A stretch of DNA of 64,000 nt from Cladorhizidae sp. MBARI D1340-BT2 (GCA_028752905.1 JAQNBH010000013.1:28702739-28766738), one strand, 5' to 3'. Shown: positions 1-11,774, counted from the first letter of the stretch. Notes: a model not told the origin generated them from the sequence alone. Numbers and translations: made by a program.

Positions 1-990
1 AGAGGTATTGTCAACCTACTTCAACCTGCCTCAACCCAGTGTGGTGTTGGTCCAGTGTGTGTCCTCATAGATTGTCAACCTACTTCAACCTGCCTTAACC
101 CAGTGTGGTATTGGTCCAGTGTGTGTCCCCATAGAGCTATTGTCAACCTACTTCAACCTGCCTCAACTCAGTGTGGTGTTGGTCCAGTGTGTGTCCCCTT
201 AGAGCTATTGTCAACCTACTTCAACCTGCCTCAACCCAGTGTGGTGTTGGTCCAGTGTGTGTCCTCATAGAGCTATTGTCAACCTACTTCAATATGCCTC
301 AACCCAGTGTGGTGTTGGTCCAGTGTGTGTCCCCATAGAGCTATTGTCAACCTACTTCAATATGCCTCAACCCAGTGTGGTGTTGGTCCAGTGTGTGTCC
401 CCATAGAGCTATTGTCAACCTACTTCAACCTGCCTCAACCCAGTGTGGTGTTGGTCCAGTGTGTGTCCTCATAGAGCTATTGTCAACCTACTTCAATATG
501 CCTCAACCCAGTGTGGTGTTGGTCCAGTGTGTGTCCCCATAGAGCTATTGTCAACCTACTTCAATATGCCTCAACCCAGTGTGGTGTTGGTCCAGTGTGT
601 GTCCCCATAGAGCTATTGTCAACCTAATTCAATATGCCTCAACCCAGTGTGGTGTTGGTCCAGTGTGTGTCCACATAGAGCTATTGTCAACCTACTTCAA
701 CCTGCCTCAACCCAGTGTGGTGTTGGTCCTGTGTGTATCCTCATAGAGCTATTGTCAACCTACTTCAATATGCCTCAACCCAGTGTGGTGTTGGTCCAGT
801 GTGTGTCCCCATAGAGATATTGTCAACCTACTTCAATATGCCTCAACCCAGTGTGATGTTGGTCCAGTGTGTGTCCCCATAGAGCTATTGTTAACCTACT
901 TCAACCTGCCTCAACCCAGTGTGGTGTTGGTCTAGTGTGTGCCCCCATAGAGCATTGTCAACCTAAACTGCTTCAACTTAGTGAGGTGTT
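1..990 (+). repeat. 68-bp minisatellite, locus 1
   Basis: About 14 tandem copies of a 68-bp unit containing TCAACCTACTTCAACCTGCC, CAGTGTGGTGTTGGTCCAG and CCCCATAGAGCTATTG. Copies differ by single changes, such as CCTGCC versus TATGCC. The array runs off the left edge. Its short open frames are repeat artefacts. The same unit appears at 17815-18262 and 47565-48035 in this orientation and at 26525-29920 inverted. Confidence 0.97.
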
Positions 991-1101
991 GGTCAAGTGT
1001 TGATGATACGACATGCACAACATTCTCTGTTGGAACATCATTAAATGAACATCAACACAGCCACGGGATTTGATCATGTGATATTGGCCACACCCACCCA
1101 C

Positions 1102-1200
1102 CTTGAAGGTCTCGGACCATTTGGGATAATTGTTGTGGTAGAAGATGAAGGACTCATATTCACTGCTTGGAGTCCCTCCCGCACCAAGAATGATGGCTCG
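1102..1200 (-). CDS. DOCK: DOCK exon k: DHR-1 domain, continued
   Basis: 33 codons: RAIILGAGGTPSSEYESFIF followed by YHNNYPKWSETFK. It matches the DHR-1 pattern xIxxGxGxxxxSEYxSFVLYHNNxPRWSE. The YHNN form is typical of DOCK3/4 rather than DOCK1/2/5 (YYQVKQPRW). The acceptor is CATTATGCAG/CGA and the donor AAG/GTGGGT, phase 0. The next exon should begin with the (K/V)xIP(V/I)D-type strand and lies left of position 1, so the gene is cut by the window edge. The 68-bp satellite (1-990) starts in this same intron. Confidence 0.95.
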
Positions 1201-1281
1201 CTGCATAATGGGCAGAAGTCTACACATGTAATATGTGGCGCCCCTCACACACTATGCAGTAGGGATCCATATAGATAGCTC

Positions 1282-2240
1282 TGGTCCTAGCCCTAGCCCT
1301 AGCCCTGGTCCTACTCCTAGCCCTGGTCCTACTCCTAGCCCTGGTCCTGCTCCTAGCCCTGGTCCTACTCCTAGCCCTGGTCCTGCTCCTAGCCCGGGTC
1401 CTACTCGAGCCCTGGTCCTACTCCTAGCCCTGATCCTACTCCTAACCCTGGTCCTGCTCCTAGCCCGGGTCCTACTCGAGCCCTGGTCCTACTCCTAACC
1501 CTGATCCTACTCGAGCCCTGGTCCTACTCCTAGCCCTGGTCCTACTCCTAGCCCTGGTCCTACTCCTAGCCCTGGTCCTACTCCTAGCCCTGGTCCTACT
1601 CCTAGCCCTGGTCCTACTCCTAGTCCTAGCCCTAGTCCTACTCCTAGCCCTAGCCCTGGTCCTACTCCTAGCCCTGATCCTACTCGAGCCCTGGTCCTAC
1701 TCCTAGCCCTGGTCCTACTCCTAGTCCTAGTCCTACTCCTAGCCCTGGTCCTACTCCTATCCCTGATCCTACTCGAGCCCTGGTCCTACTCCTAGCCCTG
1801 GTCCTACTCCTAGCCCTAGTCCTACTCCTAGCCCTAGTCCTACTCCTAGCCATGTCCCTACTTCTAGCCCTGGTCCTACTCCTAGCCCTGGTCCTACTCC
1901 TAGCCCTGGTCCTACTCCTAGCCCTAGCCCTAGTCCTACTCCTAGCCATGGCCCTACTCCTAGCCCTGGTCCTACTCCTAGCCCTGGTCCTACTCCTAGC
2001 CCTGGTCCTACTCCTAGCCCTAGTCCTACTCCTAGCCATGGCCCTACTTCTAGCCCTGGTCCTACTCCTAGCCCTGATCCTACTCGAGCCCTGGTCCTAC
2101 TCCTAGCCCTGGTCCTACTCCTAGCCCTGGTCCTACTCCTAGCCCTAGTCCTACTCCTAGCCAAGGCCCTACTTCTAGCCCTGGTCCTACTCCTAGCCCT
2201 GATCCTACTCGAGCCCTAGTCCTACTCCTAGCCCTAGCCA
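1282..2240 (+). repeat. 18-bp C-rich minisatellite
   Basis: Tandem units built on CCTGGTCCTACTCCTAGC, with six-base sub-variants (CCTAGT, CTCGAG, CCATGG), within the last DOCK intron seen here. The opposite strand has regularly spaced GGG runs. Open frames on both strands (Ser/Pro/Gly, Leu-rich and Ala-Arg-Ser-rich) follow from the period and are not taken as genes. Confidence 0.95.
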
Positions 2241-2269
2241 GGTTTCATTTAAAAAGTTTATTACTATTA

Positions 2270-2493
2270 TTCTTATTTTTATTTATTATTTATTTTTGTG
2301 GGGGTGGGTGGGGGGGGGGGGGTGGGGGAAGAGTTTGAGGGTGCTCCGTCATCCATGGTTCTGTCCCTAGCTAGGGCAAGGGCCATAGCTAAAAGTAGGG
2401 CTAGGGCAAAGTATCCATAGATACTGCAAGGCATGATCGATCGATAGCACAGATTCATCAAGGAAGTATAACATGCCTACAAGTATATATATA

Positions 2494-2529
<36 letters not shown>

Positions 2530-2530
2530 C
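2270..2530. repeat. T-rich, poly-G and (TA)n tracts
   Basis: Low-complexity intronic sequence. It has a TTATT-rich stretch, a G-run cluster at about 2300-2330, and an alternating TA tract at about 2485-2525 that leads into the 42-bp satellite. Confidence 0.85.
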
Positions 2531-3392
2531 ACTATACATGTGCACTACATGTATGAATGTACTGCATATATACTATACATGTGCACTAGCATGTATGAAT
2601 GTACTGCATATATACTATACATGTGCACTACATGTATGAATGTACTGCATATATACTATACATGTGCACTAGCATGTATGAATGTACTGCATATATACTA
2701 TACATGTGCACTACATGTATGAATGTACTGCATATATACTATACATGTGCACTACATGTATGAATGTACTACATATATATATACTATACATGTGCACTAG
2801 CATGTATGAATGTACTGCATATACACTATACATGTGCACTAGCATGTATGAATGTACTGCATATATACTATACATGTGCACTAGCATGTATGAATGTACT
2901 GCATATATACTATACATGTGCACTAGCATGTATGAATGTACTGCATACATACTATACATGTGCACTACATGTATGAATGTACTGCATATATACTATACAT
3001 GTGCACTAGCATGTATGAATGTACTGCATATATACTATACATGTGCACTACATGTATGAATGTACTGCATACATACTATACATGTGCACTACATGTATGA
3101 ATGTACTGCATATATACTATACATGTGCACTAGCATGTATGAATGTACTGCATATATACTATACATGTGCACTAGCATGTATGAATGTACTGCATATACA
3201 CTATACATGTGCACTAGCATGTATGAATGTACTGCATATATACTATACATGTGCACTAGCATGTATGAATGTACTGCATATATACTATACATGTGCACTA
3301 GCATGTATGAATGTACTGCATATATACTATACATGTGCACTAGCATGTATGAATGTACTGCATATACACTATACATGTATACTAGCATGTAC
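2530..3392 (+). repeat. 41/42-bp minisatellite
   Basis: About 20 copies of a unit containing ATGTATGAATGTACTGCATA and TATACATGTGCACTA. There are two length forms, CACTAGCATG and CACTACATG. It ends about 70 nt from the donor of DOCK exon j. It is very rich in palindromic words (TACATGTA, GTGCAC). Confidence 0.96.
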
Positions 3393-3460
3393 ATATGTAC
3401 GACCAGGAAGAAGTTGAGCCTGATACATGTGGCCATTAGAACCCAATCTGACTCCCTCAC

Positions 3461-3692
3461 CGGAATGATCTTGCCTTCTCCATCGATGATCTGTATGGCA
3501 ACTTCCACGTTCCTCTCAGATCTCTTCACTCCTTTCTCAAAGACCCCCGACTCCAAAGTCACGTAGATGTCGTTGCGAACGTCCCCCGGCAGGATTATGT
3601 CGGGGAAGCCGAGCTTGTCCACGGTCACCACAGAGTTGCCAAAAATGCTCGGGTAGCTATTCTTTATCTCAGTGAGGTCGCCGTGGAATGTT
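3461..3692 (-). CDS. DOCK: DOCK exon j: DHR-1 (C2-like) domain, N-terminal half
   Basis: 77 codons with HGDLTEIKNSYPSIF, then KLGFPDIILPGDVRNDIYVT, FEKGVKRSERNVEVAI and GKIIP. This is the most conserved stretch of DHR-1 (family pattern GDIxQIRxEYxxxF, then KLGFPxIIMPGDVRNDIYVTLxxGxFxKGxKxxxRNVEV). DHR-1 binds phosphatidylinositol-3,4,5-trisphosphate and brings the exchange factor to the membrane. The acceptor is TCCTTCAG/A and the donor CCG/GTGAGG, phase 0. The 42-bp satellite begins 70 nt beyond the donor. Confidence 0.97.
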
Positions 3693-3869
3693 CTGAAGGA
3701 TCGGGTGGAAAGGAGGTGTGGCAGGGGGGGGAGGAGGGAGAGGAAGGGAAGAGAAGGGGAGCAAGACATGAAGGGAGAGAGTGAGAACAGAAGAAGGTGA
3801 CTGATGAACGTGTAGAGGAGGAAATTAAAAAAAAAATTGGCAGAGGAGCCGATGATGACATACACTAAG

Positions 3870-4120
3870 TGGTGTGGGAGGGGAGGGAGGGAGTGGAGGG
3901 AGGAGTGCAGGAGTGGAGGGAGTGGAGGGAGGAGTGGAGGGAGGAGTGGAGGGAGGAGTGGAGGGAGGAGTGGAGGGAGGGAGTGGAGGGAGGAGTGGAG
4001 GGAGGAGTGGAGGGAGGAGAGGAGGGAGGAGTGGAGGGAGTGAGGAGTGAGGGAGGAGAGGAGGGAGGAGTGGAGGGAGGAGTGCAGGGAGGGAGGGAGT
4101 GGAGGGAGGTGAGGTGAGAA
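3870..4120 (+). repeat. 12-bp purine minisatellite
   Basis: GGAGTGGAGGGA repeated with small length changes. It fills most of the 494-nt intron between DOCK exons i and j. On the transcribed minus strand it is a long pyrimidine stretch upstream of the exon j acceptor. Confidence 0.93.
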
Positions 4121-4186
4121 GGACACAGAAATGATAAGAGAGTTGCTGCAGAACCAACAAAGCCGCACCCATGGGGACTGGCTCAC

Positions 4187-4294
4187 TTGATGATGAGAGA
4201 GATGGCGCAGCCTGGCTTCTGGCCTGACCTGCCAGCCGTCTTCTTGATGATGTTTGTGTGGAAGGAGGAGAAGTCATTCTCGTGGTTAGTAGCA
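4187..4294 (-). CDS. DOCK: DOCK exon i: segment before DHR-1
   Basis: 108 nt encoding C-ATNHENDFSSFHTNIIKKTA, then GCAISLII and a Lys codon shared with exon j. It aligns with the DOCK3/4 segment of the type MCNTExxWYQIHENIIKKL followed by LAVSLQLL. The acceptor is CTTGCAG/T and the donor AA/GTGAGC. The short 494-nt intron to exon j is filled by a 12-bp purine satellite (3870-4120). Confidence 0.88.
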
Positions 4295-4504
4295 CTGCAA
4301 GGAAGATGGAACAGGAGAGAAGAAGGTTTAGGACGCTGCCAGAGTGAGGGTGGTCCAGTATCGACACAATCTTTCCTAGGACATCCCGGCGATGTCCCGG
4401 GATGTCTCTAAATCACTCCCATCACAATCACACACCCTGTCACACATGCATGCACACACACACACTACACATCCAGTGACCACTAGAAATCTAGAGACTA
4501 GCTT

Positions 4505-6515
4505 TTGTTCAGTCATGGTGGCTATAGAGGCAGTCCTTACTACAGAGAGTCCACAGTGAGAGGCTCCCACTATATTAGTATGGGACTAGAACAAGTGTGC
4601 TGGCTATAGAGGGTGTCCTTACTACAGAGAGAGTTCACAGTGAGAGGCTCCCACTGTATTAGTATGGGACTAGAACAAGTGTGCTGGCTATAGAGGTGGT
4701 CCTTACCACAGAGAGTCCACAGTGAGAGGCTCCCACTGTATTAGTATGGGACTAGAACAAGTGTGCTGGCTATAGAGGTGGTCCTTACCACAGAGAGTCC
4801 ACAGTGAGAGGCTCCCACTGTATTAGTATGGGACTAGAACAAGTGTGCTGGCTATAGAGGGTGTCCTTACTACAGAGAGAGTTCACAGTGAGAGGCTCCC
4901 ACTGTATTAGTATGGGACTAGAACAAGTGTGCTGGCTATAGAGGGTGTCCGTACTACAGAGAGTCCACAGTGAGAGGCTCCCACTGTATTAGTATGGGAC
5001 TAGAACAAGTGTGCTGGCTATAGAGGTGGTCCTTACCACAGAGAGTCCACAGTGAGAGGCTCCCACTGTATTAGTATGGGACTAGAACAAGTGTGCTGGC
5101 TATAGAGGGTGTCCTTACTACAGAGAGTCCACAGTGAGAGGCTCCCACTGTATTAGTATGGGACTAGAGCAAGTGTGCTGGCTATAGCGGCTGTCCTTAC
5201 TACAGAGAGTTCACAGTGAGAGGCTCCCACTGTATTAGTATGGGACTAGAGCAAGTGTGCTGGCTATAGAGGCTGTCCTTACTACAGAGAGTCCACAGTG
5301 AGAGGCTCACACTGTATTAGTATGGGACTAGAACAAGTGTGCTGGCTATAGAGGTGGTCCTTACCACAGAGAGTCCACAGTGAGAGGCTCCCACTGTATT
5401 AGTATGGGACTAGAACAAGTGTGCTGGCTATAGAGGTGTGTGCTGGCTATAGAGGTGGTCCTTACCACAGAGAGTCCACAGTGAGAGGCTCCCACTGTAT
5501 TAGTATGGGACTAGAACAAGTGTGCTGGCTATAGAGGGTGTCCTTACTACAGAGAGTCCACAGTGAGAGGCTCCCCTGTATTAGTATGGGACTAGAGCAA
5601 GTGTGCTGGCTATAGAGGGTGTCCTTACTACAGAGAGTCCACAGTGAGAGGCTCCCACTGTATTAGTATGGGACTAGGCTATAGAGGCTGTCCTTACTAC
5701 AGAGAGTCCACAGTGAGAGGTATTACTATGGGACTAGAACAAGTGTGCTGGCTATAGAGGCTGTCCTTACTACAGAGAGTCCACAGTGAGAGGCTCCCAC
5801 TGTATTAGTATGGGACTAGAACAAGTGTGCTGGCTATAGAGGGTGTCCTTACTACAGAGAGTCCACAGTGAGAGGCTCCCACTGACTAGAACAAGTGTGC
5901 TGGCTATAGAGGCTGTCCTTACTACAGAGAGTCCACAGTGAGAGGCTCCCACTGTATTACTATGGGACTATAACAAGTGTGCTGGCTATAGAGGCTGTCC
6001 TTACTACAGAGAGTCCACAGTGAGAGGCTCCCACTGTATTAGTAAGGGACTAGAACAAGTGTGCTGGCTATAGAGGCTGTCCTTACTTACAGAGAGTCCA
6101 CAGTGAGAGGCTCCCACTGTATTAGTACTGTATGGAACTAGAGCAAGTGTGCTGACTATAGAGGCTGTCCTTACTACAGAGAGTCCACAGTGAGAGGCTC
6201 CCACTGTATTACTATGTGACTATAACAAGTGTGCTGGCTATAGAGGCTGTCCTTACTACAGAGAGTCCACAGTGAGAGGCTCCCACTGTATTAGTAAGGG
6301 ACTAGAACAAGTGTGCTGGCTATAGAGGCTGTCCTTACTACTACAGAGAGTCCACAGTGAGAGGCTCCCACTGTATTAGTACTGTATGGAACTAGAGCAA
6401 GTGTGCTGACTATAGAGGATGTCCTTACTACTACAGCGAGTCCACAGTGAGAGGCTCCCACTGTATTAGTACTGTATGGAACTAGAGCAAGTGTGCTGGC
6501 TATAGAGGCGTCCAG
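4505..6515 (+). repeat. 82-bp minisatellite, locus 1
   Basis: About 25 copies of a unit of roughly 82 bp with TGGGACTAGAACAAGTGTGC, TGGCTATAGAGG and CAGTGAGAGGCTCCCACTG. Several copies are shortened (5660-5730, 5880). It sits in the DOCK intron between exons h and i. The inverted form recurs at 38960-39360. Confidence 0.96.
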
Positions 6516-6519
6516 ATAC

Positions 6520-6930
6520 CAAAAAGCAAGTCTGGTTGCTAAACTATCTATGTGTACATATCATGGTGTACATTTCAGTCTAATGAACATTTTACGAAGA
6601 CTATTCACAAAATCTACCTATTATTCAAACACAACATATCTGGGGGAAAAATTGGTACAAAGGTTAAGTACATCCAGTCTGTCATTCCGCAACATTCGTC
6701 CCCCTAGCCCCTACAAATTACTTGCTTGATGAGCTGAACTACGAACATTCGGTTGTCATAGTACAGATACAATGACTTTCAAATGTACTCACTGGACGTT
6801 TCAGCTAGACACTCTAGCCTTCATCAGGGAGGAAGGATGTTGGTTATCGAGAGAGCCGTTGCAAACTAAAGTTATCTCTTCTTTAGACGTGCATCGTTGC
6901 ACTCGACACCTGTACACACCCTCCTATCAC
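6520..6930. other. Unique intronic sequence with a left MITE arm
   Basis: Non-repetitive DOCK intron. Positions about 6768-6830 match the left arm of the palindromic MITE family (ACTCACTGGACGTTTC and CTCTAGCCTTCATCAG). No coding exon was recognised. Confidence 0.7.
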
Positions 6931-6934
6931 TTAC

Positions 6935-7170
6935 CAGAGGTAGAGCGGCATGTTGTAGAAGGTGTCCTTCAGCTCATCCTCGATCATCATCTTGTCCACG
7001 TCCTCGCTGGCTCTGAGAAGGGTAGAGACCTCAAGAACGCCGCACGCGTACGGGCGCCGGTAAGGGTTCTGGGCCACGTTCCTCCGGTCATCCAATAACA
7101 TTTTGCCTTTACGTATCAGCTGGCAGACGAGATACATGCCTGTGGTCTCAATGTCTTTGGAACCAAGATC
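6935..7170 (-). CDS. DOCK: DOCK exon h: DLGS region leading into DHR-1
   Basis: 236 nt encoding DLGSKDIETTGMYLVCQLIR, then KGKML, YRRPYACGVLEVSTLL and YNMPLYL. DLGS, the VxxIIRxGRM strand and YRRPFGCAVLSIADLL are hallmarks of DOCK proteins just before DHR-1. The YRRP...GC form is closer to DOCK3/4 than to DOCK1/2/5. The acceptor is CATTCCAG/GAT, with a run of 23 C on this strand about 40 nt upstream. The donor TG/GTAAGT splits a Cys codon with exon i. Confidence 0.95.
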
Positions 7171-7235
7171 CTGGAATGGAATTATATTTTTACAAAAAAT
7201 TTAAAAAATGGGGGGGGGGGGGGGGGGGGGGGTAA

Positions 7236-9015
7236 TTGCTTCCACCACCAAATATCAACAACTTTGTTGGAGAGGTGGACAACAACAACCATGCAAGTTG
7301 TGCAACAGTGTCACAAGATGACGAACTAAAACATCAACAAACTACCACAACAAAGACAACAACAACAACAATACCAACACCAGTGACAACAACAACAACA
7401 ACACCAGTGACAACAATAACAATAACACCAGTGACAACAACAACAATAACAATAACACCAGTGACAACAACAACAACAATACCAACACCAGTGACAACAA
7501 CAACAACACCAATAACAACAACACCAGTGACAACAATAACACCAACACCAGTGACAACAACAACAACAACAACAATAACAATAACACCAGTGACAACAAC
7601 AACAACAATACCAACACCAGTGACAACAACAACAACACCAATAACAACAACACCAGTGACAACAATAACACCAACACCAGTGACAATAACAACAATAACA
7701 ATAACACCAGTGACAACAACAACTACAATACCAACACCAGTAACAACAACAACAACAATGCAAGTGACAAACAACACAAGTGACAACAACAATACCAATA
7801 ACAACACCAGACAACAACAACAATAATACCAGTGACAACAACAACAACAATACCAACACCAGTGACAACAACAACAATAACAATAACACCAGTGACAACA
7901 ACTACAATACCAATACCAGTGACAACAACAACAACAACAATGCAAGTGACAAACAACACAAGTGACAACAACAATACCAATAACAACAACAACAACACCA
8001 GACAACAACAACAATAACACCAGTGACAACAACAACAACAATACCAACACCAGTGACAACAACAACAATAACAATAACACCAGTGACAACAACTACAATA
8101 CCAACACCAGTGACAACAACAACAACAACAATGCAAGTGACTAACAACACAAGTGACAACAACAATACCAATAACAACAACAGACAACAACAACAATAAC
8201 ACCAGTGACAACAACAACAACAATACCAACACCAGTGACAACAACAACAATAACAATAACACCAGTGACAACAACAACTACAATACCAACACCAGTGACA
8301 ACAACAATAACAACACCAGTGACAACAACAACTACAATACCAACACCAGTGACAACAACAACAACAACACCAGTGACAACAACAATAACACCAGTGACAA
8401 CAACAACAACAACACCAGTGACAACAACAACACCAACACCAGTGACAACAACAACAACAACACCAATAACAACAACACCAGTGACAACAATAACAATAAC
8501 ACCAGTGACAACAACAACAACAACAATAACACCAGTGACAACAACAACAATACCAACACCAGTCACAACAACAACACCAATAACAACAACACCAGTGACA
8601 ACAATAACACCAACACCAGTGACAATAACAACAATAACAATAACACCAGTGACAACTACAATACCAACACCAGTGACAACAACAATACCAATAACAACAA
8701 CACCAGAGACAACAACAACAATAACACCAGTGACAACAACAACACCAGTGACAACAACAACTACAATACCAACACCAGTGACAACAACAACAATACCAAC
8801 ACCAGACAACAACAACAACAATAACAATAACACCAGTGACAACAACAACACCAGTGACAACAACAACAACAATACCAATAACAACACCAGTGACAACAAT
8901 AACAACAACACCAGTGACAACAACAACCTCAATAACAACAACACATGTGACAACAACAACTGTGACAACAACAACAATGTCGACAAGAACAGCAACAGCA
9001 ACAACAACAACATTG
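7236..9015 (+). repeat. CAA-rich compound satellite
   Basis: Irregular tandem sequence of ACACCAGTGACAACAAC units with AAT and ACC variants. It is preceded by 23 consecutive G at 7210-7232. It fills the 1858-nt DOCK intron between exons g and h. The long Thr/Asn frames on plus and Val/Cys or Leu frames on minus are repeat artefacts. Confidence 0.95.
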
Positions 9016-9028
9016 TTCCTCCTCTCAC

Positions 9029-9193
9029 AGTAAAGATAGCGGTGTCCTTGTCTTGTGTGAACTGCGTGGGTTTCCTCCCCTTGACGGCCGCCCCCGCAGC
9101 GTGCAGCATGAAGCGCTCGCTCACTTGGCAAGCACCCTCGGAGCTAAAGAGGAAGAAGAAGATCTCACAATCTTCAGGAGGCTCATGGTCGAC
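9029..9193 (-). CDS. DOCK: DOCK exon g: domain before DHR-1
   Basis: 55 codons containing EDCEIFFFLFSSEG and QVSERFMLH, then KDTAIFT. These fit the DOCK pattern GExxExxFSLxDxxxxxxISERFxLR followed by CxxFVDLGS. The acceptor is GTCTTCCAG/GTC and the donor ACT/GTGAGA, phase 0. The CAA-rich satellite begins about 13 nt beyond the donor, so almost the whole downstream intron is repeat. Confidence 0.9.
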
Positions 9194-9299
9194 CTGGAAG
9201 ACAAAGAAGATAGATCTTGAGAAGAAGCAGAGGATTCGGTTATGCAATGCACACAGACATGTGGCCAACAAGAAAAAATGAGGACTAAGGTACACATGT

Positions 9300-9385
9300 C
9301 TAGTATACTACAGGAAGTTTCTAGTATATTACAGGAAGTGTCAAGTATACTACAGGAAGTATCTAGTATACCACAGGAAGTGATG
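9300..9385 (+). repeat. 20-bp repeat, four copies
   Basis: Four diverged copies of TCTAGTATACTACAGGAAG. Confidence 0.85.
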
Positions 9386-9483
9386 TAATGTTATCCAAAT
9401 AGAGTAATAATCCCACAAACTCTAGACCCAATTAGTGTACATGTAAAGTTTATAGTTGCCTATGGCTTTAGAGACGGGCCACC

Positions 9484-9639
9484 ATGGAGCATGCTGGAGA
9501 GAGTGGAGTGCAGCTTTCTGTCAGTGAGGAGATGGAAGCTCATGGTGATCAAGCAAGTCTAGGGCGAGGAGCCAAACAGGAAATCGGCAATCGCAAAGAT
9601 GGAGTGGTCCAGCTGGAAAGGTCAGCAAAGGTCACTTGA
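9484..9639 (+). CDS. Possible small ORF, 51 codons
   Basis: An ATG in a full Kozak context (GCCACCATGG) opens a 51-codon frame ending at TGA 9637-9639. It lies in non-repetitive DNA in the DOCK intron between exons f and g, on the opposite strand to DOCK. The product would be acidic then basic (MEHAGESGVQ... to ...ERSAKVT), with no domain I recognise. It may be chance, or an exon of an antisense transcript. Confidence is low. Confidence 0.2.
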   Translation: MEHAGESGVQLSVSEEMEAHGDQASLGRGAKQEIGNRKDGVVQLERSAKVT

Positions 9640-10430
9640 ACGGTACTTCTCGTGTTTATACAGAGAATGTGCGTGTAAACCACACCCACCCTGTTCTAAA
9701 GTCAGAGAGGTGGAGTGGTAACGGTTCATATTGGCGTAAATATTTGCGCTGGAGATGAAAGTTGCAGTAGTTCGCTAAGCAACCAAATGCCAATTGCCTC
9801 GAGGATCACATCCAACAGTAGGTGTGGTCCCAGCCAGCAAGGTCAAGTGCTTTGGGGATTACTCTGACGAGCTGTCTGTGGCTTTAACCTGCGAGAAGCG
9901 TTGGAGTAACTCCGCCCACTTCAAGCTTGTTTCGGTGAAAATAAGAACTGAAAGTGCAGAACATTGCCTCGCTGCTCAGCTGTACCCGCAGAGTCCAGCA
10001 ATCTACAGCGTAGATTGTGCACGATAGAAATTTCTTTTCGCATAAATATATATTACGGTTAATTAATAAGGGAGGTGACTCGCACAAGTAGGAACATTCC
10101 CAGGTGCGACTTATATCTGGAAATACAGTTCTAGTCAATTAAACAAATAACACAACACGACTGATTGTAATTAGTTACGTAGAGGTGTCTATTAATAAAT
10201 GTTCCCCCCCCATGCTTTTCTCCTCCTTGTAGGCGGCAAGGTAATCGACTTCCTGATCTTGGGGTTGAGGCAGACTCGTGCTTAGGGAGGGGGCGGGAGT
10301 AATCTCCGACTCCTCACCATCCAATAAAAACACTCTAGATAGTGCTGCTTGGATACATTTACTTAAAAATAAAAGTTTTTTTTGATTTCAAACCAAGCGT
10401 AGAAGTTCTTTTAGACTCTAGCTCATGTTT
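9640..10430. other. Unique intronic sequence
   Basis: Non-repetitive, CpG-containing DOCK intron. No exon, RNA gene or transposon was recognised. A 77-codon plus-strand frame (9794-10027) lacks any recognisable domain. Confidence 0.5.
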
Positions 10431-11600
10431 TATCAATGAGAGGATGGTTCTATCAATGAGAGGATGGTTCTATCAATGAGAGGATGGTTCTATCAATGAG
10501 AGGATGGTTCTATCAATGAGAGGATAGTTCTATCAATGAGAGGATGGTTCTATCAATGAGAGGATGGTTCTATCAATGAGAGGATGGTTCTATCAATGAG
10601 AGGATGGTTCTATCAATGAGAGGATGGTTCTATCAATGAGAGGATGGTTCTATCAATGAGAGGATGGTTCTATCAATGAGAGGATGGTTCTATCAATGAG
10701 AGGATGGTTCTATCAATGAGAGGATGGTTCTATCAATGAGAGGATGGTTCTATCAGTATGAGAACGACTGTCTATGAGAGCTGTAAATAATGGAATGACA
10801 AGATGATGACTGTCACTGTCAGGATGACTATTAATGAGAGGATGACTCAATGAGAAGATGAGTATATATGATAGGGAAATTCTATGAAGACAACTCTATA
10901 AACACAAGGAGAGGATGACTATCAATAAGAGAATGATTATTTATGAGAGATGACTACAGTATACCTGCGAGAGATAAATCTATCAAGAGAGGATGACTCA
11001 TCTATGAGAGGATGACTCTATCAATGAGAGGATTTACTCCATCAATGTAGGGATGATCCATGAGAAGATGACCATTTATAACAAGATACACGTAACTCTT
11101 AAGAGAAGACCTCTCTACAATGTAAGGGTGACTTTACCAATGATAGGATGACTCAAGCAATGACAGGATGACTACTGTATCAATAAGAGAATGGCTCTAT
11201 GTGATGACTATCTAAGAGAGGATGACTCACCTATGAAAGGATGACTCACCTATGAAAGGACGACTCACCTATGAAAGGATGACTATCAATGTAAGGATTC
11301 TAGCAAGGGGAGGATGGCTATCAATGAGAGGATATCCATGAGTGGGAATGAAGACTATCTACAAGTATGAGGAATGACTCTACCAATAAGAGAGTAATTC
11401 TATCAATGTGTATCAATGAGAGGACAACCCTATCCAAGAACGGATGACCCTATCTAACAGATGATGACCTATCTAACAGAGGATGACTCTATCAAGGAGG
11501 GTGACTTTATCCAGGAGCATATGACTCTATTAAGGAGGATATAACTTTATCCAGGAGAGTATGACTCGATCAAGGAGAGTATGACTTTCAATGTGAGGAC
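10430..11600 (+). repeat. 20-bp minisatellite grading into decayed copies
   Basis: Sixteen almost identical copies of TATCAATGAGAGGATGGTTC occupy 10430-10755. The following 850 bp holds progressively diverged versions (GATGACTATCAATGAGAG and similar), so one edge is young and the rest old. It ends next to DOCK exon f. Confidence 0.93.
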
Positions 11601-11627
11601 AAGTGAACCTAAGCACGATGCACGTAC

Positions 11628-11747
11628 CTTGTCCACATGGAGGAAGAGATGGTGTATGTGCTGGAGTGAGCAACTGTCCACCTGCTTCTTGTTAAGAGCT
11701 CCAGTCTGCGTCACCCGGTTATCCAGCTCCTTCCTTCTGTCGTTGTG
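11628..11747 (-). CDS. DOCK: DOCK exon f: linker into the domain before DHR-1
   Basis: 40 codons starting HNDRRKELDNRVTQTG and ending HIHHLFLHVDK. The last part matches the HHLFVQMK-type strand that opens the region before DHR-1. The acceptor is GTCTACTAG/CAC and the donor AAG/GTACGT, phase 0. Joining exon e directly gives LYRVHNDRRKELDNRV, matching the family pattern LYRxHxxRxxxxxxRV. No exon is therefore missing in the intervening 3.3 kb. Confidence 0.88.
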
Positions 11748-11774
11748 CTAGTAGACCAAGAGGGTAGCAGTGAT

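Noticed and set aside
3089..4186. 365-codon minus-strand frame taken as one gene
   Set aside because: It fuses DOCK exon j with a satellite on one side and a pyrimidine repeat on the other. Splice sites and homology define only 3461-3692 as coding.
7236..9295. Thr/Asn-rich and Val/Cys-rich proteins up to 409 codons
   Set aside because: Triplet-rich CAA satellite filling a DOCK intron. The only genuine coding part of the minus frame is DOCK exon g (9029-9193).
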